Origin: Pyxidicoccus sp. MSG2
GTDB taxonomy: Bacteria; Myxococcota; Myxococcia; Myxococcales; Myxococcaceae
Direction of reading: 5' to 3'
Assembly: GCF_026626705.1 (NCBI RefSeq)
Contig: NZ_JAPNKC010000001.1
Span: forward strand, 186,001-250,000
DNA length: 64,000 nt
The notes under the pieces are model-generated. The model was not told where the DNA came from and ran no database searches. It saw only the letters and a list, made by a program, of their open reading frames with translations. Shown here in pieces: positions 48,523 through 56,708 of the stretch. The position numbers and the translations under genes are program-made. Positions within the stretch are counted from its first letter, which is position 1. Each line of letters opens with the position of its first letter.

Positions 48523-49656
48523 TCACGCGTCGCGCGGGGAGTCCGCCCGCCGGCTGGATTCCGACCGCGCCGGGTCCTCCCACCGCAGCACGTCCGCGGA
48601 CCTGCGCCGGGAGCGGGCGTCACGGCGCACCTGGGCCCCCTCGCGCTCCGCCTCCCGGGGGCCGTAGCTGTAGCCCAACCCGCCCAGCACGCCGCGCAGC
48701 GCGTCCCGCAGCTCCAGTCCGGACTGGAAGCGCTCCGCCGGCTCACGCCGCAGGAGCCGCGTGAGGATGGCGCGCATGGGGCCGGACAGTCCCCGCGTGG
48801 CGCGCTCCACGTGCTCCGGGGCGAGGCACGCCATGCGCGCGGCCATCATGGGCGCCGGCAGCCAGCTGGGCACCTCCGCGAGCAGCGCCTCCGCCTCCGG
48901 GACGGGCCCCGCCGCCAGCGCCGCGCGCTCCACGTCCTCCAAATCCAACAGGTGCAGCCCGGTGAGCAGCTCCAGCAGCACCACGCCCAGGGAGAACAGG
49001 TCCGAGCGCCCATCCAGCGGCTGGCGCGCGAGCACCTCCGGGGAGGCATACGCCAGGTCCCCCCGGACGACGTGACCCTCCGTGCCCACGCGCCCCGGCA
49101 GCTTCGCCCACGCCATGGCGAAGTCCGCCAGCTTCACCCGGCCGTGCACGTCCAGCCGCAGCGTGCGCGGAGACACGTCCCGGTGGACGATGCCCAGCGG
49201 CAGGCCCCGCGCGTCCTCCAGGGAGTGGGCGTGGTGCAGCGCGTCCGCGACCTCCGCGCCCACGTAGGCGCCGAAGGCCTCCGAGAAGGGCCGCCGCCGC
49301 AGCGCCGCGAAGCTGGTGAGCGTCTCCAGGCTGTGGCCCTCCACGTACTCCATGACGAGGTGGGGCGAGCCCTCGTGGACGCGCACCAGGAACACCTGGG
49401 CGATGGCGGGGTGGCTGAGCTGCATGAGCAGCTTCACCTCTTCCCTCAGGCGCGCGCGCCCGTGGGTGTCCCCCGCGTCCTGCAGCCGCTTGATGACCAC
49501 GAGGTCACCGGGCGTGTCCGCGTAGTGCCGGCGCGCGAGCAGCATCTCCCCCGGGCCCCGGGGGCAGAGGAAGCGGACCAGCTCATACGAGGTGGCCCCG
49601 GCGGTGAAGAGGATGAAGGGCTTGGAAGACGGGTGCTCGGGGTGATGGGTGGCCAT
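48523..49656 (-). CDS. Atypical Ser/Thr protein kinase
   Basis: This is a Hanks-type kinase of 377 residues, with K56 (VVIKRL), alpha-C Glu in REEVKLL, H158-R-D160 (IVHRDVSP) and YASPEVLAR. Two key positions differ: the Asn of HRDxxxxN is T165, and the metal-binding DFG reads D178-F-A180. No transmembrane segment is present. The C-terminal 60 residues are a basic linker. It may be weakly active or a pseudokinase. Myxobacteria carry many such kinases. No phosphatase is adjacent. Confidence 0.88.
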   Translation of the reverse strand: MATHHPEHPSSKPFILFTAGATSYELVRFLCPRGPGEMLLARRHYADTPGDLVVIKRLQDAGDTHGRARLREEVKLLMQLSHPAIAQVFLVRVHEGSPHLVMEYVEGHSLETLTSFAALRRRPFSEAFGAYVGAEVADALHHAHSLEDARGLPLGIVHRDVSPRTLRLDVHGRVKLADFAMAWAKLPGRVGTEGHVVRGDLAYASPEVLARQPLDGRSDLFSLGVVLLELLTGLHLLDLEDVERAALAAGPVPEAEALLAEVPSWLPAPMMAARMACLAPEHVERATRGLSGPMRAILTRLLRREPAERFQSGLELRDALRGVLGGLGYSYGPREAEREGAQVRRDARSRRRSADVLRWEDPARSESSRRADSPRDA

Positions 49657-49770
49657 AGGCTCCTGGGCAGGAAGTCCTCCCCTGGGTTGGGAAGGCGTGA
49701 GAAAACCTCACGGGTCCCTCCTACCACCCACGTCCGACACACCCTCCCGACCTGCCAGCACGGATTCACG

Positions 49771-49805
49771 AATAAAAGGGAACGGCCCCCGCCGAAGCGG
49801 GAGCC
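49771..49805 (-). terminator. Intrinsic terminator with UUCG loop
   Basis: On the minus strand GGCTCCCGC and GCGGGGGCC pair over 9 bp (one G-U) around a TTCG tetraloop (arms at 49797-49805 and 49784-49792). GTTCCCTTTTATT follows. It ends the coiled-coil lipoprotein transcript, 50 bp after its stop codon. Confidence 0.78.
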
Positions 49806-49811
49806 GTCCGA

Positions 49812-49837
49812 GCCGGCCCGCGAGGAAACGGGCCGGC
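49812..49837 (-). terminator. Second hairpin after the coiled-coil lipoprotein
   Basis: GCCGGCCCG (49812-49820) and CGGGCCGGC (49829-49837) form a perfect 9-bp stem with an 8-base loop. It lies between the gene stop and the main terminator, giving a tandem structure. Confidence 0.5.
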
Positions 49838-49856
49838 CACTGCGCCGTGCGTGGGA

Positions 49857-50447
49857 CTACGGCTTCTTCTGCACCGGCTTCGTGACGGTCAGCTCACGGG
49901 CCACCATGTCCTTGCCGTCCATGACGTAGGAGGCGCGGACCTGGGTCCCCTCGGTGATGTCTCCCAGCTTCACCGGCGCGTTGTTCTGCAGGATGCGCGT
50001 CTGGTCGTTCGTCTTCAGCTTGAGCTGCTTGTTGTTGGTGGTGTCGACCAGGGTGAGCGAGTCATGCCCGGTGGAGAGGACGCGGCCCTGGACGCTGGCC
50101 GCCGCCGCGGCGGACGTACCGGCCACGCCGGAGCCGCCCTGCGCCAGGTCGTCCTGACGCTCACGCGCGTCCTCGTTCAGGTCCTCCTGACGGTTCGCCT
50201 GGGCCTCGGCGAGGTCCTGCTGCTCCTCGCGGACGTCCTCCTGCGCGCTGGCGACTTCCTCGTTCGCGTCCTGCCGCGCGCCAGCGATGTCCCGCGACTC
50301 CTCCTGGCGGGCCTCGGCCGTCTCCTTCGCGGCCTCCTGCTGGGCCTCGGCAACGTCGCGACGCTCGGACTCGACGTTGTCACGCTTGCAACCCGAAACC
50401 ATCGCCAGACCCGCCACCGCGGTGACCGCCATCATGAGCTTGCGCAT
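49857..50447 (-). CDS. Hendecad-repeat coiled-coil lipoprotein
   Basis: The lipobox is in GLAMVSGC. Residues about 32-85 form a run of 11-residue units (AEAQQEAAKET, AEARQEESRDI, AGARQDANEEV, ASAQEDVREEQ), a hendecad periodicity typical of long amphipathic or right-handed coiled-coil helices. The C-terminal 80 residues are a small beta domain (VQGRVLSTGHDSLTLVDTTN, TNDQTRILQNN). It has 196 residues. It could link the outer membrane to cell-wall or ligand components, like Lpp-type proteins. It is followed by two hairpins. Confidence 0.78.
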   Translation of the reverse strand: MRKLMMAVTAVAGLAMVSGCKRDNVESERRDVAEAQQEAAKETAEARQEESRDIAGARQDANEEVASAQEDVREEQQDLAEAQANRQEDLNEDARERQDDLAQGGSGVAGTSAAAAASVQGRVLSTGHDSLTLVDTTNNKQLKLKTNDQTRILQNNAPVKLGDITEGTQVRASYVMDGKDMVARELTVTKPVQKKP

Positions 50448-50671
50448 ATATCGTTCCCTTTCCCTTGGAGTTCCCTTGGAGCCGGGGACCCTGTCCTCCG
50501 GCGTTGGGCAGAAAGTGAGCGTCGTTCCCCTCCTTGCACAGGGCTTGCCGATGGCGATTCACAGACACAGGGGAAGCCTCCGGGCCACTCGCCGCCCGGC
50601 CGCCCGGCCGCTTCCCCAGGAACAATGTCGACAGTCACACGACGGGTGGGAACGGGATTTCCCACCGCGCG

Positions 50672-51223
50672 TCAGGAGCCGCCGTCGGTGCCGCCGTCCG
50701 GGATGCCCGCGTCAACGCCGCCGTCGAAACACAGCGGAGCCCCACCCGCCGCCCAGCGGGCGATGAGCGTGCGCTGCTCCGCCGTGGGAAGGGCCACGGT
50801 GCTGGGAGATGGCGGCATGTCCTGGTTCACCGAAGCCCGCTGCCGGATGCGCTCCGCCTTCGCCTGCGCGCCCGGGAGCCCGCCCGCGTCCGGCGCGTAG
50901 TAGTCCAGGCGGAACGAGGTCTCGTTGCTGTCGCGCGTGTCCACGCCGTGGCACGAGCTGACGCAGCTGGCGGCCATGATGGGCTGGATGTCCGCGCACC
51001 AGGTGGGCACCGGCCCCGCGTCCTCCCCGCCCCCGTCGGAAATCCCCGGCAGTCCCAGCACCTCGCACGTGCGTCCCTCGCCCGGTCGCGCGGCGACGCA
51101 GACGTGCGTGTCCGGGCAGTCCCCGACGACGTCGCACTTCTTGCCGGTGAAGTCCGCCACGTCGATGGTGCAGGCCAGCGCCGCGCAGAGGGAGAGCGAC
51201 ACGCTCGCGAGAAGTCTCTTCAT
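50672..51223 (-). CDS. Lipoprotein with CxxxCH haem-like motif
   Basis: The lipobox is in AALAC. A Cys-rich N-terminus (IDVADFTGKKCDVVGDCPD) is followed by a segment resembling c-type cytochromes of the planctomycete/myxobacterial type (WCADIQPIMAASCVSSCHG, then MPPSPSTVALPTAEQRTLIA). The motif is CVSSCH, with three residues between the Cys instead of two. It has 183 residues and a Gly/Asp-rich tail. The first 40 mature residues resemble those of the next lipoprotein upstream, so both may derive from duplication. Start ATG overlaps that gene. Confidence 0.72.
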   Translation of the reverse strand: MKRLLASVSLSLCAALACTIDVADFTGKKCDVVGDCPDTHVCVAARPGEGRTCEVLGLPGISDGGGEDAGPVPTWCADIQPIMAASCVSSCHGVDTRDSNETSFRLDYYAPDAGGLPGAQAKAERIRQRASVNQDMPPSPSTVALPTAEQRTLIARWAAGGAPLCFDGGVDAGIPDGGTDGGS

Positions 51224-51444
51224 GGCGTGGCTCCGGCGTCCGCGCCGGCATCCGCCGTGGAGGGCGGCGGGTAGATGACCTCGCAGCGCCCCTTCCCTTC
51301 CGCCCCGTCCACGCACCGGTAGCGCGCGGGACAGCCGGTGTCGTCCGAGCATTGCCAGTCGGCGACTTCGTCCACGTCGATGGAGCAGGCGGCGACCAGC
51401 GTGGTGGCGAGGACGAGCAGTCGGGGAGGAAGGCGGGCAGCCAA
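51220..51444 (-). CDS. Small lipoprotein, paralogue of its neighbour
   Basis: The 74-residue product uses a TTG start at 51444 (AARLPPRLLVLATTLVAACS), with the lipobox in LVAAC. The mature part (SIDVDEVADWQCSDDTGCPA, then YRCVDGAEGKGRCEV) has four Cys, arranged like the N-terminal domain of the following lipoprotein. It is in the same short operon, overlapping by 4 bases downstream and lying just after the upstream membrane gene. Confidence 0.65.
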   Translation of the reverse strand: MAARLPPRLLVLATTLVAACSIDVDEVADWQCSDDTGCPARYRCVDGAEGKGRCEVIYPPPSTADAGADAGATP

Positions 51445-51455
51445 GGAGGGCTCGG

Positions 51456-51848
51456 TCAGAAGTGGTAGGTGAGGCTCGCCGCGTCGGCGGCCGGCTGGGG
51501 GAGCAGCTCCAGCACCAGCCCGTACAGGACGGCGGCGCCCGCGGTGGCGTAGAGGAGGTTGGCGGAGGCCGCGGCGGTGCGCGCCCTGTCGAGGGTGACG
51601 CGCGCGTCGTGGGCGGACTCCAGGCTCTGGGCCCGCCGGGCCTCTCCCTGCGCGAAGAAGCCCAGCCCCAGCCCGCCCAGCGCCAGCACGCCCCCCGCGA
51701 CGAAGGCATACCGGTGGCCATGGAGGACGGGCGTGGGCGCGCGCACCGGAGCGTCCACCGCGGACGGCTCGGCGGCTCGGGCACCGGCGGGCATGGCGAA
51801 CGTCAACAGCAGCACGGTGGCGACGAGCCTGCTGGAAGCCATGAGCAT
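51456..51848 (-). CDS. Membrane protein with signal peptide
   Basis: The 130-residue product has an N-terminal signal (SRLVATVLLLTFAMPAGARA) and two hydrophobic helices (FVAGGVLALGGLGLGFFAQG and LLYATAGAAVLYGLVLELL), so it is an inner-membrane or envelope protein with a coiled linker between them. I chose ATG 51848, which lies right behind a TATACT box. It is first in a three-gene operon with two lipoproteins. Function unknown. Confidence 0.68.
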   Translation of the reverse strand: MLMASSRLVATVLLLTFAMPAGARAAEPSAVDAPVRAPTPVLHGHRYAFVAGGVLALGGLGLGFFAQGEARRAQSLESAHDARVTLDRARTAAASANLLYATAGAAVLYGLVLELLPQPAADAASLTYHF

Positions 51849-51855
51849 GACCGCG

Positions 51856-51861
51856 AGTATA
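51856..51861 (-). promoter_or_regulatory. Possible -10 element giving a leaderless transcript
   Basis: TATACT on the minus strand ends 8 bases before the ATG at 51848. The surrounding CCTATACTCGCGG is identical over 13 bases to the rpsL promoter -10 region, which supports it as a real promoter. No good -35 was found. Confidence 0.5.
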
Positions 51862-51962
51862 GGCGTGACGCGGGCGGACACGTCCATGAGAGAGCGCGTT
51901 GACAGCGTGGAGGCCCCCCTGTAGTCCGTGCCCAGGTCCCCGTCGCAAGGAGCCGTGACGCC

Positions 51963-52163
51963 GTGCAGGTCTGGGTCAACGGAGAGACACGCGAGGTGCC
52001 GGAGGGAACCACCCTTTCGGCGCTGCTGGAGTCGCTCCAGGTGGGCGGTCCCGGTGTGGCCGTGGAAGTGAACGCGGAGGTGGTGCGCCGCGCCCGCCAC
52101 CCCGAGCACCACCTCCAGGCGGGAGACCGTGTCGAAATCGTCGCCTTCGTCGGCGGCGGCTAG
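51963..52163 (+). CDS. thiS: Sulfur carrier protein ThiS
   Basis: ThiS carries thiocarboxylate sulfur for thiamine thiazole synthesis. The 66-residue protein has a ubiquitin-like beta-grasp pattern (MQVWVNGETREVPEGTTLSA) and the essential C-terminal Gly-Gly. The start is GTG 51963, with AAGGAG 10 bases upstream. A TTGACA (51899-51904) lies upstream but the matching -10 is poor. No TPP riboswitch was recognised. thiG follows after 9 bp. Confidence 0.94.
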   Translation: MQVWVNGETREVPEGTTLSALLESLQVGGPGVAVEVNAEVVRRARHPEHHLQAGDRVEIVAFVGGG

Positions 52164-52172
52164 GAGACTTCC

Positions 52173-52958
<786 letters not shown>

Positions 52959-52962
52959 GCCC

Positions 52963-53592
52963 GTGGCGGTCCCCCGGCTCATCGTCATCACCGACTGGCG
53001 CCTGCCTGGCGAGCGGCTCTCGAGCGCGCTCGCCCGTGCGCTGGAGGCGGGCCCGGAGGTGGCCGTGCAGCACCGCCACCCCGAGGCCACCGGGCGCCAG
53101 TTCCTCGAAGAGGCCCGCCTGCTCGCCGGGCTATGCGCGGCGCGGGGCAACCCGCTGTTCATCAACGGCCGGCTGGATGTCGCGCTCCTCGTGGGCGCGC
53201 ACCTGCACCTGCCCGCCCACGGGCCCACGCCCGAGGACGTGCGTCCCCACCTTCCCACCGGGCGGCTCGTCAGCGTGGCCGTCCATGACGAAGCGGAGGC
53301 CCGGGCGGCACGCGGCGCGGACCTGGCGCTGGTGAGCCCGGTGTTCTCTCCCGGCTCCAAGCCCGGAGACACCCGGGCGACGCTGGGCCCCGAGGGCTTC
53401 GCGGCCCTGGCCGCCGTGCTTCCCTGCCCGGCGCTCGCGCTCGGCGGCATCACCCCCGAGCGGGCGCGTGCCGTGCGGGGCGCCGCGGGCTTCGCCGTCA
53501 TCTCCTCGGTGCTGGAGGCGGAGGACCCGGCGGCCGCGGCCCGGACCCTGCTGGCCGCATGCCCGGCGCAGGCTATGCTGCGCCTTCCGTGA
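52963..53592 (+). CDS. thiE: Thiamine-phosphate synthase
   Basis: ThiE joins the pyrimidine and thiazole phosphates to form thiamine monophosphate. The 209-residue TIM-barrel begins LIVITDWRLPGERL and has the family LALVSPVFSPGSKPG and the C-terminal phosphate site GITPERARAVRGAAGFAVIS. Start is GTG, four bases after the thiG stop. The stop overlaps the next gene's GTG by 4 bases, coupling thiamine synthesis to a membrane gene. Confidence 0.93.
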   Translation: MAVPRLIVITDWRLPGERLSSALARALEAGPEVAVQHRHPEATGRQFLEEARLLAGLCAARGNPLFINGRLDVALLVGAHLHLPAHGPTPEDVRPHLPTGRLVSVAVHDEAEARAARGADLALVSPVFSPGSKPGDTRATLGPEGFAALAAVLPCPALALGGITPERARAVRGAAGFAVISSVLEAEDPAAAARTLLAACPAQAMLRLP

Positions 53593-54617
53593 GCCCCACA
53601 CCCGTCCCCGAGCTGCGCCCCCTCGCCATGGGGGAGATGATCGACCGTGCCGCCACCTTCTGGCGTGCCCACCTCAAGCCGCTCTTCGTGATGAGCTTCG
53701 GCTTCTCGCTGGTGAACTACATCGCGATGAAGGCCACCGTCCTCTCGGGCCAGCGACTGACGCCGATGCTCTACTCGAGCGACGCGCAGGCCCAGGCCCA
53801 GAAGGACCCCATGGGACTCATGGGCGAGGCGGGCCTCTCCATGGGGCTGTGGATGGTCCTCCTGGCGTTCCTCTTCTGGAGCTACTGGATGGCCACCCTG
53901 GCGGCGTCCCGGTACGTGGTGTCGGCGCAGCTCGGCGAGCCCGTGAGCCCGACGGACGGCCTGCGCCGCGCTTTCTCCCGCGTGGGCTCGGTCACACGTG
54001 CCTATCTCCTGTCCATCGCGTGGGCCGGGCTGATGACGGTGCTGCTGCTGGCCCCGGGAGCCATCGTCGGCGGCATGGCCGCCGCGGCGGCGGTCATGGG
54101 CTCCAACACGCTGGCCATCGTGCTCGCGGTGGTGGGCGCCCTGCTCGCCGGCCTCGGGCTCATCGCCGCGATGCTCTGGTACTTCCTGCGCTTCCTGCTG
54201 CTGCCGCCGGTCATGGCCATGGAAGACCTGGGAGCGTGGGACTCCTTCAAGCGCTCCGGGGAGCTGCTGTCCGGCCGCATCGAGCCGGGCTTCCTCGGCC
54301 GGGTGGTGGTGCGAGCCATGGTTCTCTACACGGTGATGAGCCTCATCCTCATCTCGGTGCAGCTCGTCTCCAGCATCCCCTCGTGGCTGGTGATGGCACC
54401 GTATGGCAACCCCTTCGAGGCGGGGACCATGGCGCGCACGCCCCAGTTCGTGCTGGTGCCCGCGGAGCTGGTGCAGGTGGTGGCGCAGTCGTGCTTCACG
54501 CCCATCTACTTCGTCTTCTGCTCGCTGTTCTATCTGGACATGCGCGTGCGCCGGGAAGCGCTGGACCTGGAGCGGCGCATGGACTCGCCGCCGGCCGCAC
54601 CGACGCTGGCCGTCTGA
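53589..54617 (+). CDS. Multispanning membrane protein (GDPD-membrane-domain-like)
   Basis: The 342-residue product has about six long hydrophobic helices and no signal peptide. It resembles the uncharacterised membrane-domain families linked to glycerophosphodiesterases. Start is GTG 53589 (SPTPVPELRPLAMGEMIDRA), overlapping the thiE stop (GTGA). The overlap suggests co-transcription with the thi genes, but the downstream DUF4129/DUF4350 genes are the likelier functional partners. Substrate or role unknown. Confidence 0.7.
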   Translation: MSPTPVPELRPLAMGEMIDRAATFWRAHLKPLFVMSFGFSLVNYIAMKATVLSGQRLTPMLYSSDAQAQAQKDPMGLMGEAGLSMGLWMVLLAFLFWSYWMATLAASRYVVSAQLGEPVSPTDGLRRAFSRVGSVTRAYLLSIAWAGLMTVLLLAPGAIVGGMAAAAAVMGSNTLAIVLAVVGALLAGLGLIAAMLWYFLRFLLLPPVMAMEDLGAWDSFKRSGELLSGRIEPGFLGRVVVRAMVLYTVMSLILISVQLVSSIPSWLVMAPYGNPFEAGTMARTPQFVLVPAELVQVVAQSCFTPIYFVFCSLFYLDMRVRREALDLERRMDSPPAAPTLAV

Positions 54618-54642
54618 CACGCCTTCGCCTCGCGAGCTCAAC

Positions 54643-55530
54643 GTGACGAGCCTGTCCCTGCTGATGCTGCTGGCCACCCTGCCCTGCGCGGAGCGTGAGC
54701 GCACCGCGCGGCTGCTGGAGGAGACGGCGGCCACGCGCCCCTCCGAGCTGCCCGCGGTGGTGGACGGGCTGTCCACGAGCATGGGCGGAATGCCGCTGCC
54801 CTCGCCGGAGCAGGACGCGCCCGCGACCGAGCGTGCGAAGCAGCTCACGGGCTTCCTGGAGCGGGCGTGCGCGCTGCAGGAGGCGGAGCGTGGAGCACCG
54901 GCCGCGCTGCCGCCGGGTGAGCCGGAGCGACTCAAGGCCATCCTCGACCGACCGGAGTTCTCCCGGGCCCGCCAGCGTCACGGGGACCTGGTGAAGCGGC
55001 TGTTGCGCGAGCTGGAGGCCTGGATGGAAGGCCTCTTCGAGTCCAACGAGGCGCAGAGCTTCGCGGTCGCCACGCGCGCGGTGATGTTGGGACTGGCACT
55101 CTCGCTGGTGCTGTGGGGCGCGCTGCGCCTGGCCGCGCGCCGGGGACGGAAGGCCGCCGCGCCCCTCGCCTCGACGCTGGCCGAGGTGCCGCTGGTGCTG
55201 GACTCGCCGGGAGAGCACCTGCGGCGGGCCCGGGCGGCGCTGGGCGAGGATGCGCGCGAGGCGATTCGCGAGGGACTGCTGGGCCTGCTGTCCGCGCTGG
55301 AGCAGCGGCGGCTGGCACGACCGGACCGGGTGAAGACCAATCGCGAGCTGGCGGCGGAGCTGCCCGCGCGCGGCGCGCCCGCGACGGTGGTGAGCGAGGT
55401 GGAGCGGCTGGTGGGTTGGTACGACCGGGCCTTCTATTCGCTCGCGCCGGTGCCGCCGGATGAAGCGGCGAGCTTCGTCGCCGCGGTGGAGCATCTCAAC
55501 GGCTCGCTGCCGGCGGCGGGGGCACGATGA
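54643..55530 (+). CDS. DUF4129-type membrane protein
   Basis: The 295-residue product has an N-terminal signal-like segment, a helical periplasmic part, one central membrane helix (VMLGLALSLVLWGALRLAAR) and a C-terminal DUF4129 domain (TNRELAAELPARGAP, RLVGWYDRAFYSLAPVP). Start GTG 54643. DUF4129 proteins typically accompany DUF4350, DUF58 and MoxR genes. It overlaps the DUF4350 gene by 4 bases. Its role is not established. Confidence 0.75.
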   Translation: MTSLSLLMLLATLPCAERERTARLLEETAATRPSELPAVVDGLSTSMGGMPLPSPEQDAPATERAKQLTGFLERACALQEAERGAPAALPPGEPERLKAILDRPEFSRARQRHGDLVKRLLRELEAWMEGLFESNEAQSFAVATRAVMLGLALSLVLWGALRLAARRGRKAAAPLASTLAEVPLVLDSPGEHLRRARAALGEDAREAIREGLLGLLSALEQRRLARPDRVKTNRELAAELPARGAPATVVSEVERLVGWYDRAFYSLAPVPPDEAASFVAAVEHLNGSLPAAGAR

Positions 55531-56708
55531 AGAACCTCCGCATCGCATCCATCTTCGGCGTGCTCATCGCCCTGGCGCTGGCGGTGGGCCTGTCCACTCG
55601 CGCGGACTCGCCGGAGTCCGTGGTGCCCACGGTGGAGAACACCGGCGCCCAGGGTGCCCGGGCGCTCTACCTCTACCTGCGCGAGGGCGGCCGGCCCGTG
55701 GACGCGCACACGGCCTCGCTGGAGTCGCTCCCCTCCGGCACGCGCACGCTGGTGCTGTCGTCGCCCCAGGGCCGCCCGGTGTCGAAGGAAGAGGTCTCCG
55801 CGCTGGAGCAGTTCGTCCGGGCCGGAGGCACGCTCGTCTACCTGTCCCCACGCGAGCTGGGCAAACACCAGGCCGCACTGGAGGAATGGCTCCGCTTGGA
55901 TTCGGGCCCGCTGATGCCCGCGAGCAGTCGCGGTCTCGACTCCACGCTGGCGGACGCGGGCGGCACCACCGTGGATATCTGGCTGGCCGCTGGCCCCCTG
56001 CGCGGACTCTCCGGCCTGCGCGTGTCCCAGGACCGGGGCCTGCGTCTGCACCACGACGACGCCCTGCCCCTCGCGGGCCTGGGCGGTGCGGTGGCCGTGT
56101 GGCGCTGGCCGCTCGGCGCCGGCGAGGTGTACGTGCTCGCGGGCGCAGACCTTGTGGAGAACCGGCGACTGGAGCTGCTGGACAACCTGCGCTTCTGGGA
56201 TGCGCTCGCGGCACGCGGCCCACTGCTGTTCGACGAGTACCACCACCAGCTCGCGCCACCGCCGCCGCTGTCACGCGGCATCTGGGTGTTCGTCGGGCAG
56301 GTGCTGCTGGTGGGTCTGCTCTACGCCGTGTCCCGGGGCACGCGCTTCGGCGCGGCCCGGCCCCTGCGCCAGGAGCGACACCGCTCGGCGCTGGAGTACG
56401 TGCGCAGCATGGGCTGGCTGATGCGCCGCGCGAAGGTGGAGCGCGAGCTGCTTCCCGAGCTGGACCGCACCCTGCGGCAGCTCATGCAGGAGCGGCTGGG
56501 AATCCCCCTCGCGCTGTCCGACGCGGACGCGGCCCGCCTCATGGAGCGAGGAGGGAAGGACTACCTCGAAGCGAAGGCGGACCTCACGCGGACGCTCGCG
56601 CAGGCGGACATCCGTGCGTCCGACTACACGCGCGTGGCCCGCCACTACGCGCACCTGGAGCGCGTGGTGACGGGCCGTGAGTCAGAGGCTCGCAAGGACG
56701 CGGCCTAG
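55527..56708 (+). CDS. DUF4350-type protein
   Basis: The 393-residue product has an N-terminal anchor (RIASIFGVLIALALAVGL), a periplasmic GATase-like (DUF4350) domain with TLVYLSPREL and GEVYVLAGADLVENRRLELL, then a second membrane helix (GIWVFVGQVLLVGLLYAVSR) and a cytoplasmic tail. This is the standard layout. Its ATG overlaps the DUF4129 stop. MoxR and DUF58 genes, which usually complete this set, are not next to it. It converges on exoP, overlapping by 4 bases. Confidence 0.78.
   Translation: MKNLRIASIFGVLIALALAVGLSTRADSPESVVPTVENTGAQGARALYLYLREGGRPVDAHTASLESLPSGTRTLVLSSPQGRPVSKEEVSALEQFVRAGGTLVYLSPRELGKHQAALEEWLRLDSGPLMPASSRGLDSTLADAGGTTVDIWLAAGPLRGLSGLRVSQDRGLRLHHDDALPLAGLGGAVAVWRWPLGAGEVYVLAGADLVENRRLELLDNLRFWDALAARGPLLFDEYHHQLAPPPPLSRGIWVFVGQVLLVGLLYAVSRGTRFGAARPLRQERHRSALEYVRSMGWLMRRAKVERELLPELDRTLRQLMQERLGIPLALSDADAARLMERGGKDYLEAKADLTRTLAQADIRASDYTRVARHYAHLERVVTGRESEARKDAA

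Noticed and set aside
51849-51962. TPP riboswitch before thiS
   Set aside because: The conserved CTGAGA and ACCTGA cores of the thi-box are not present in the 114-bp region.
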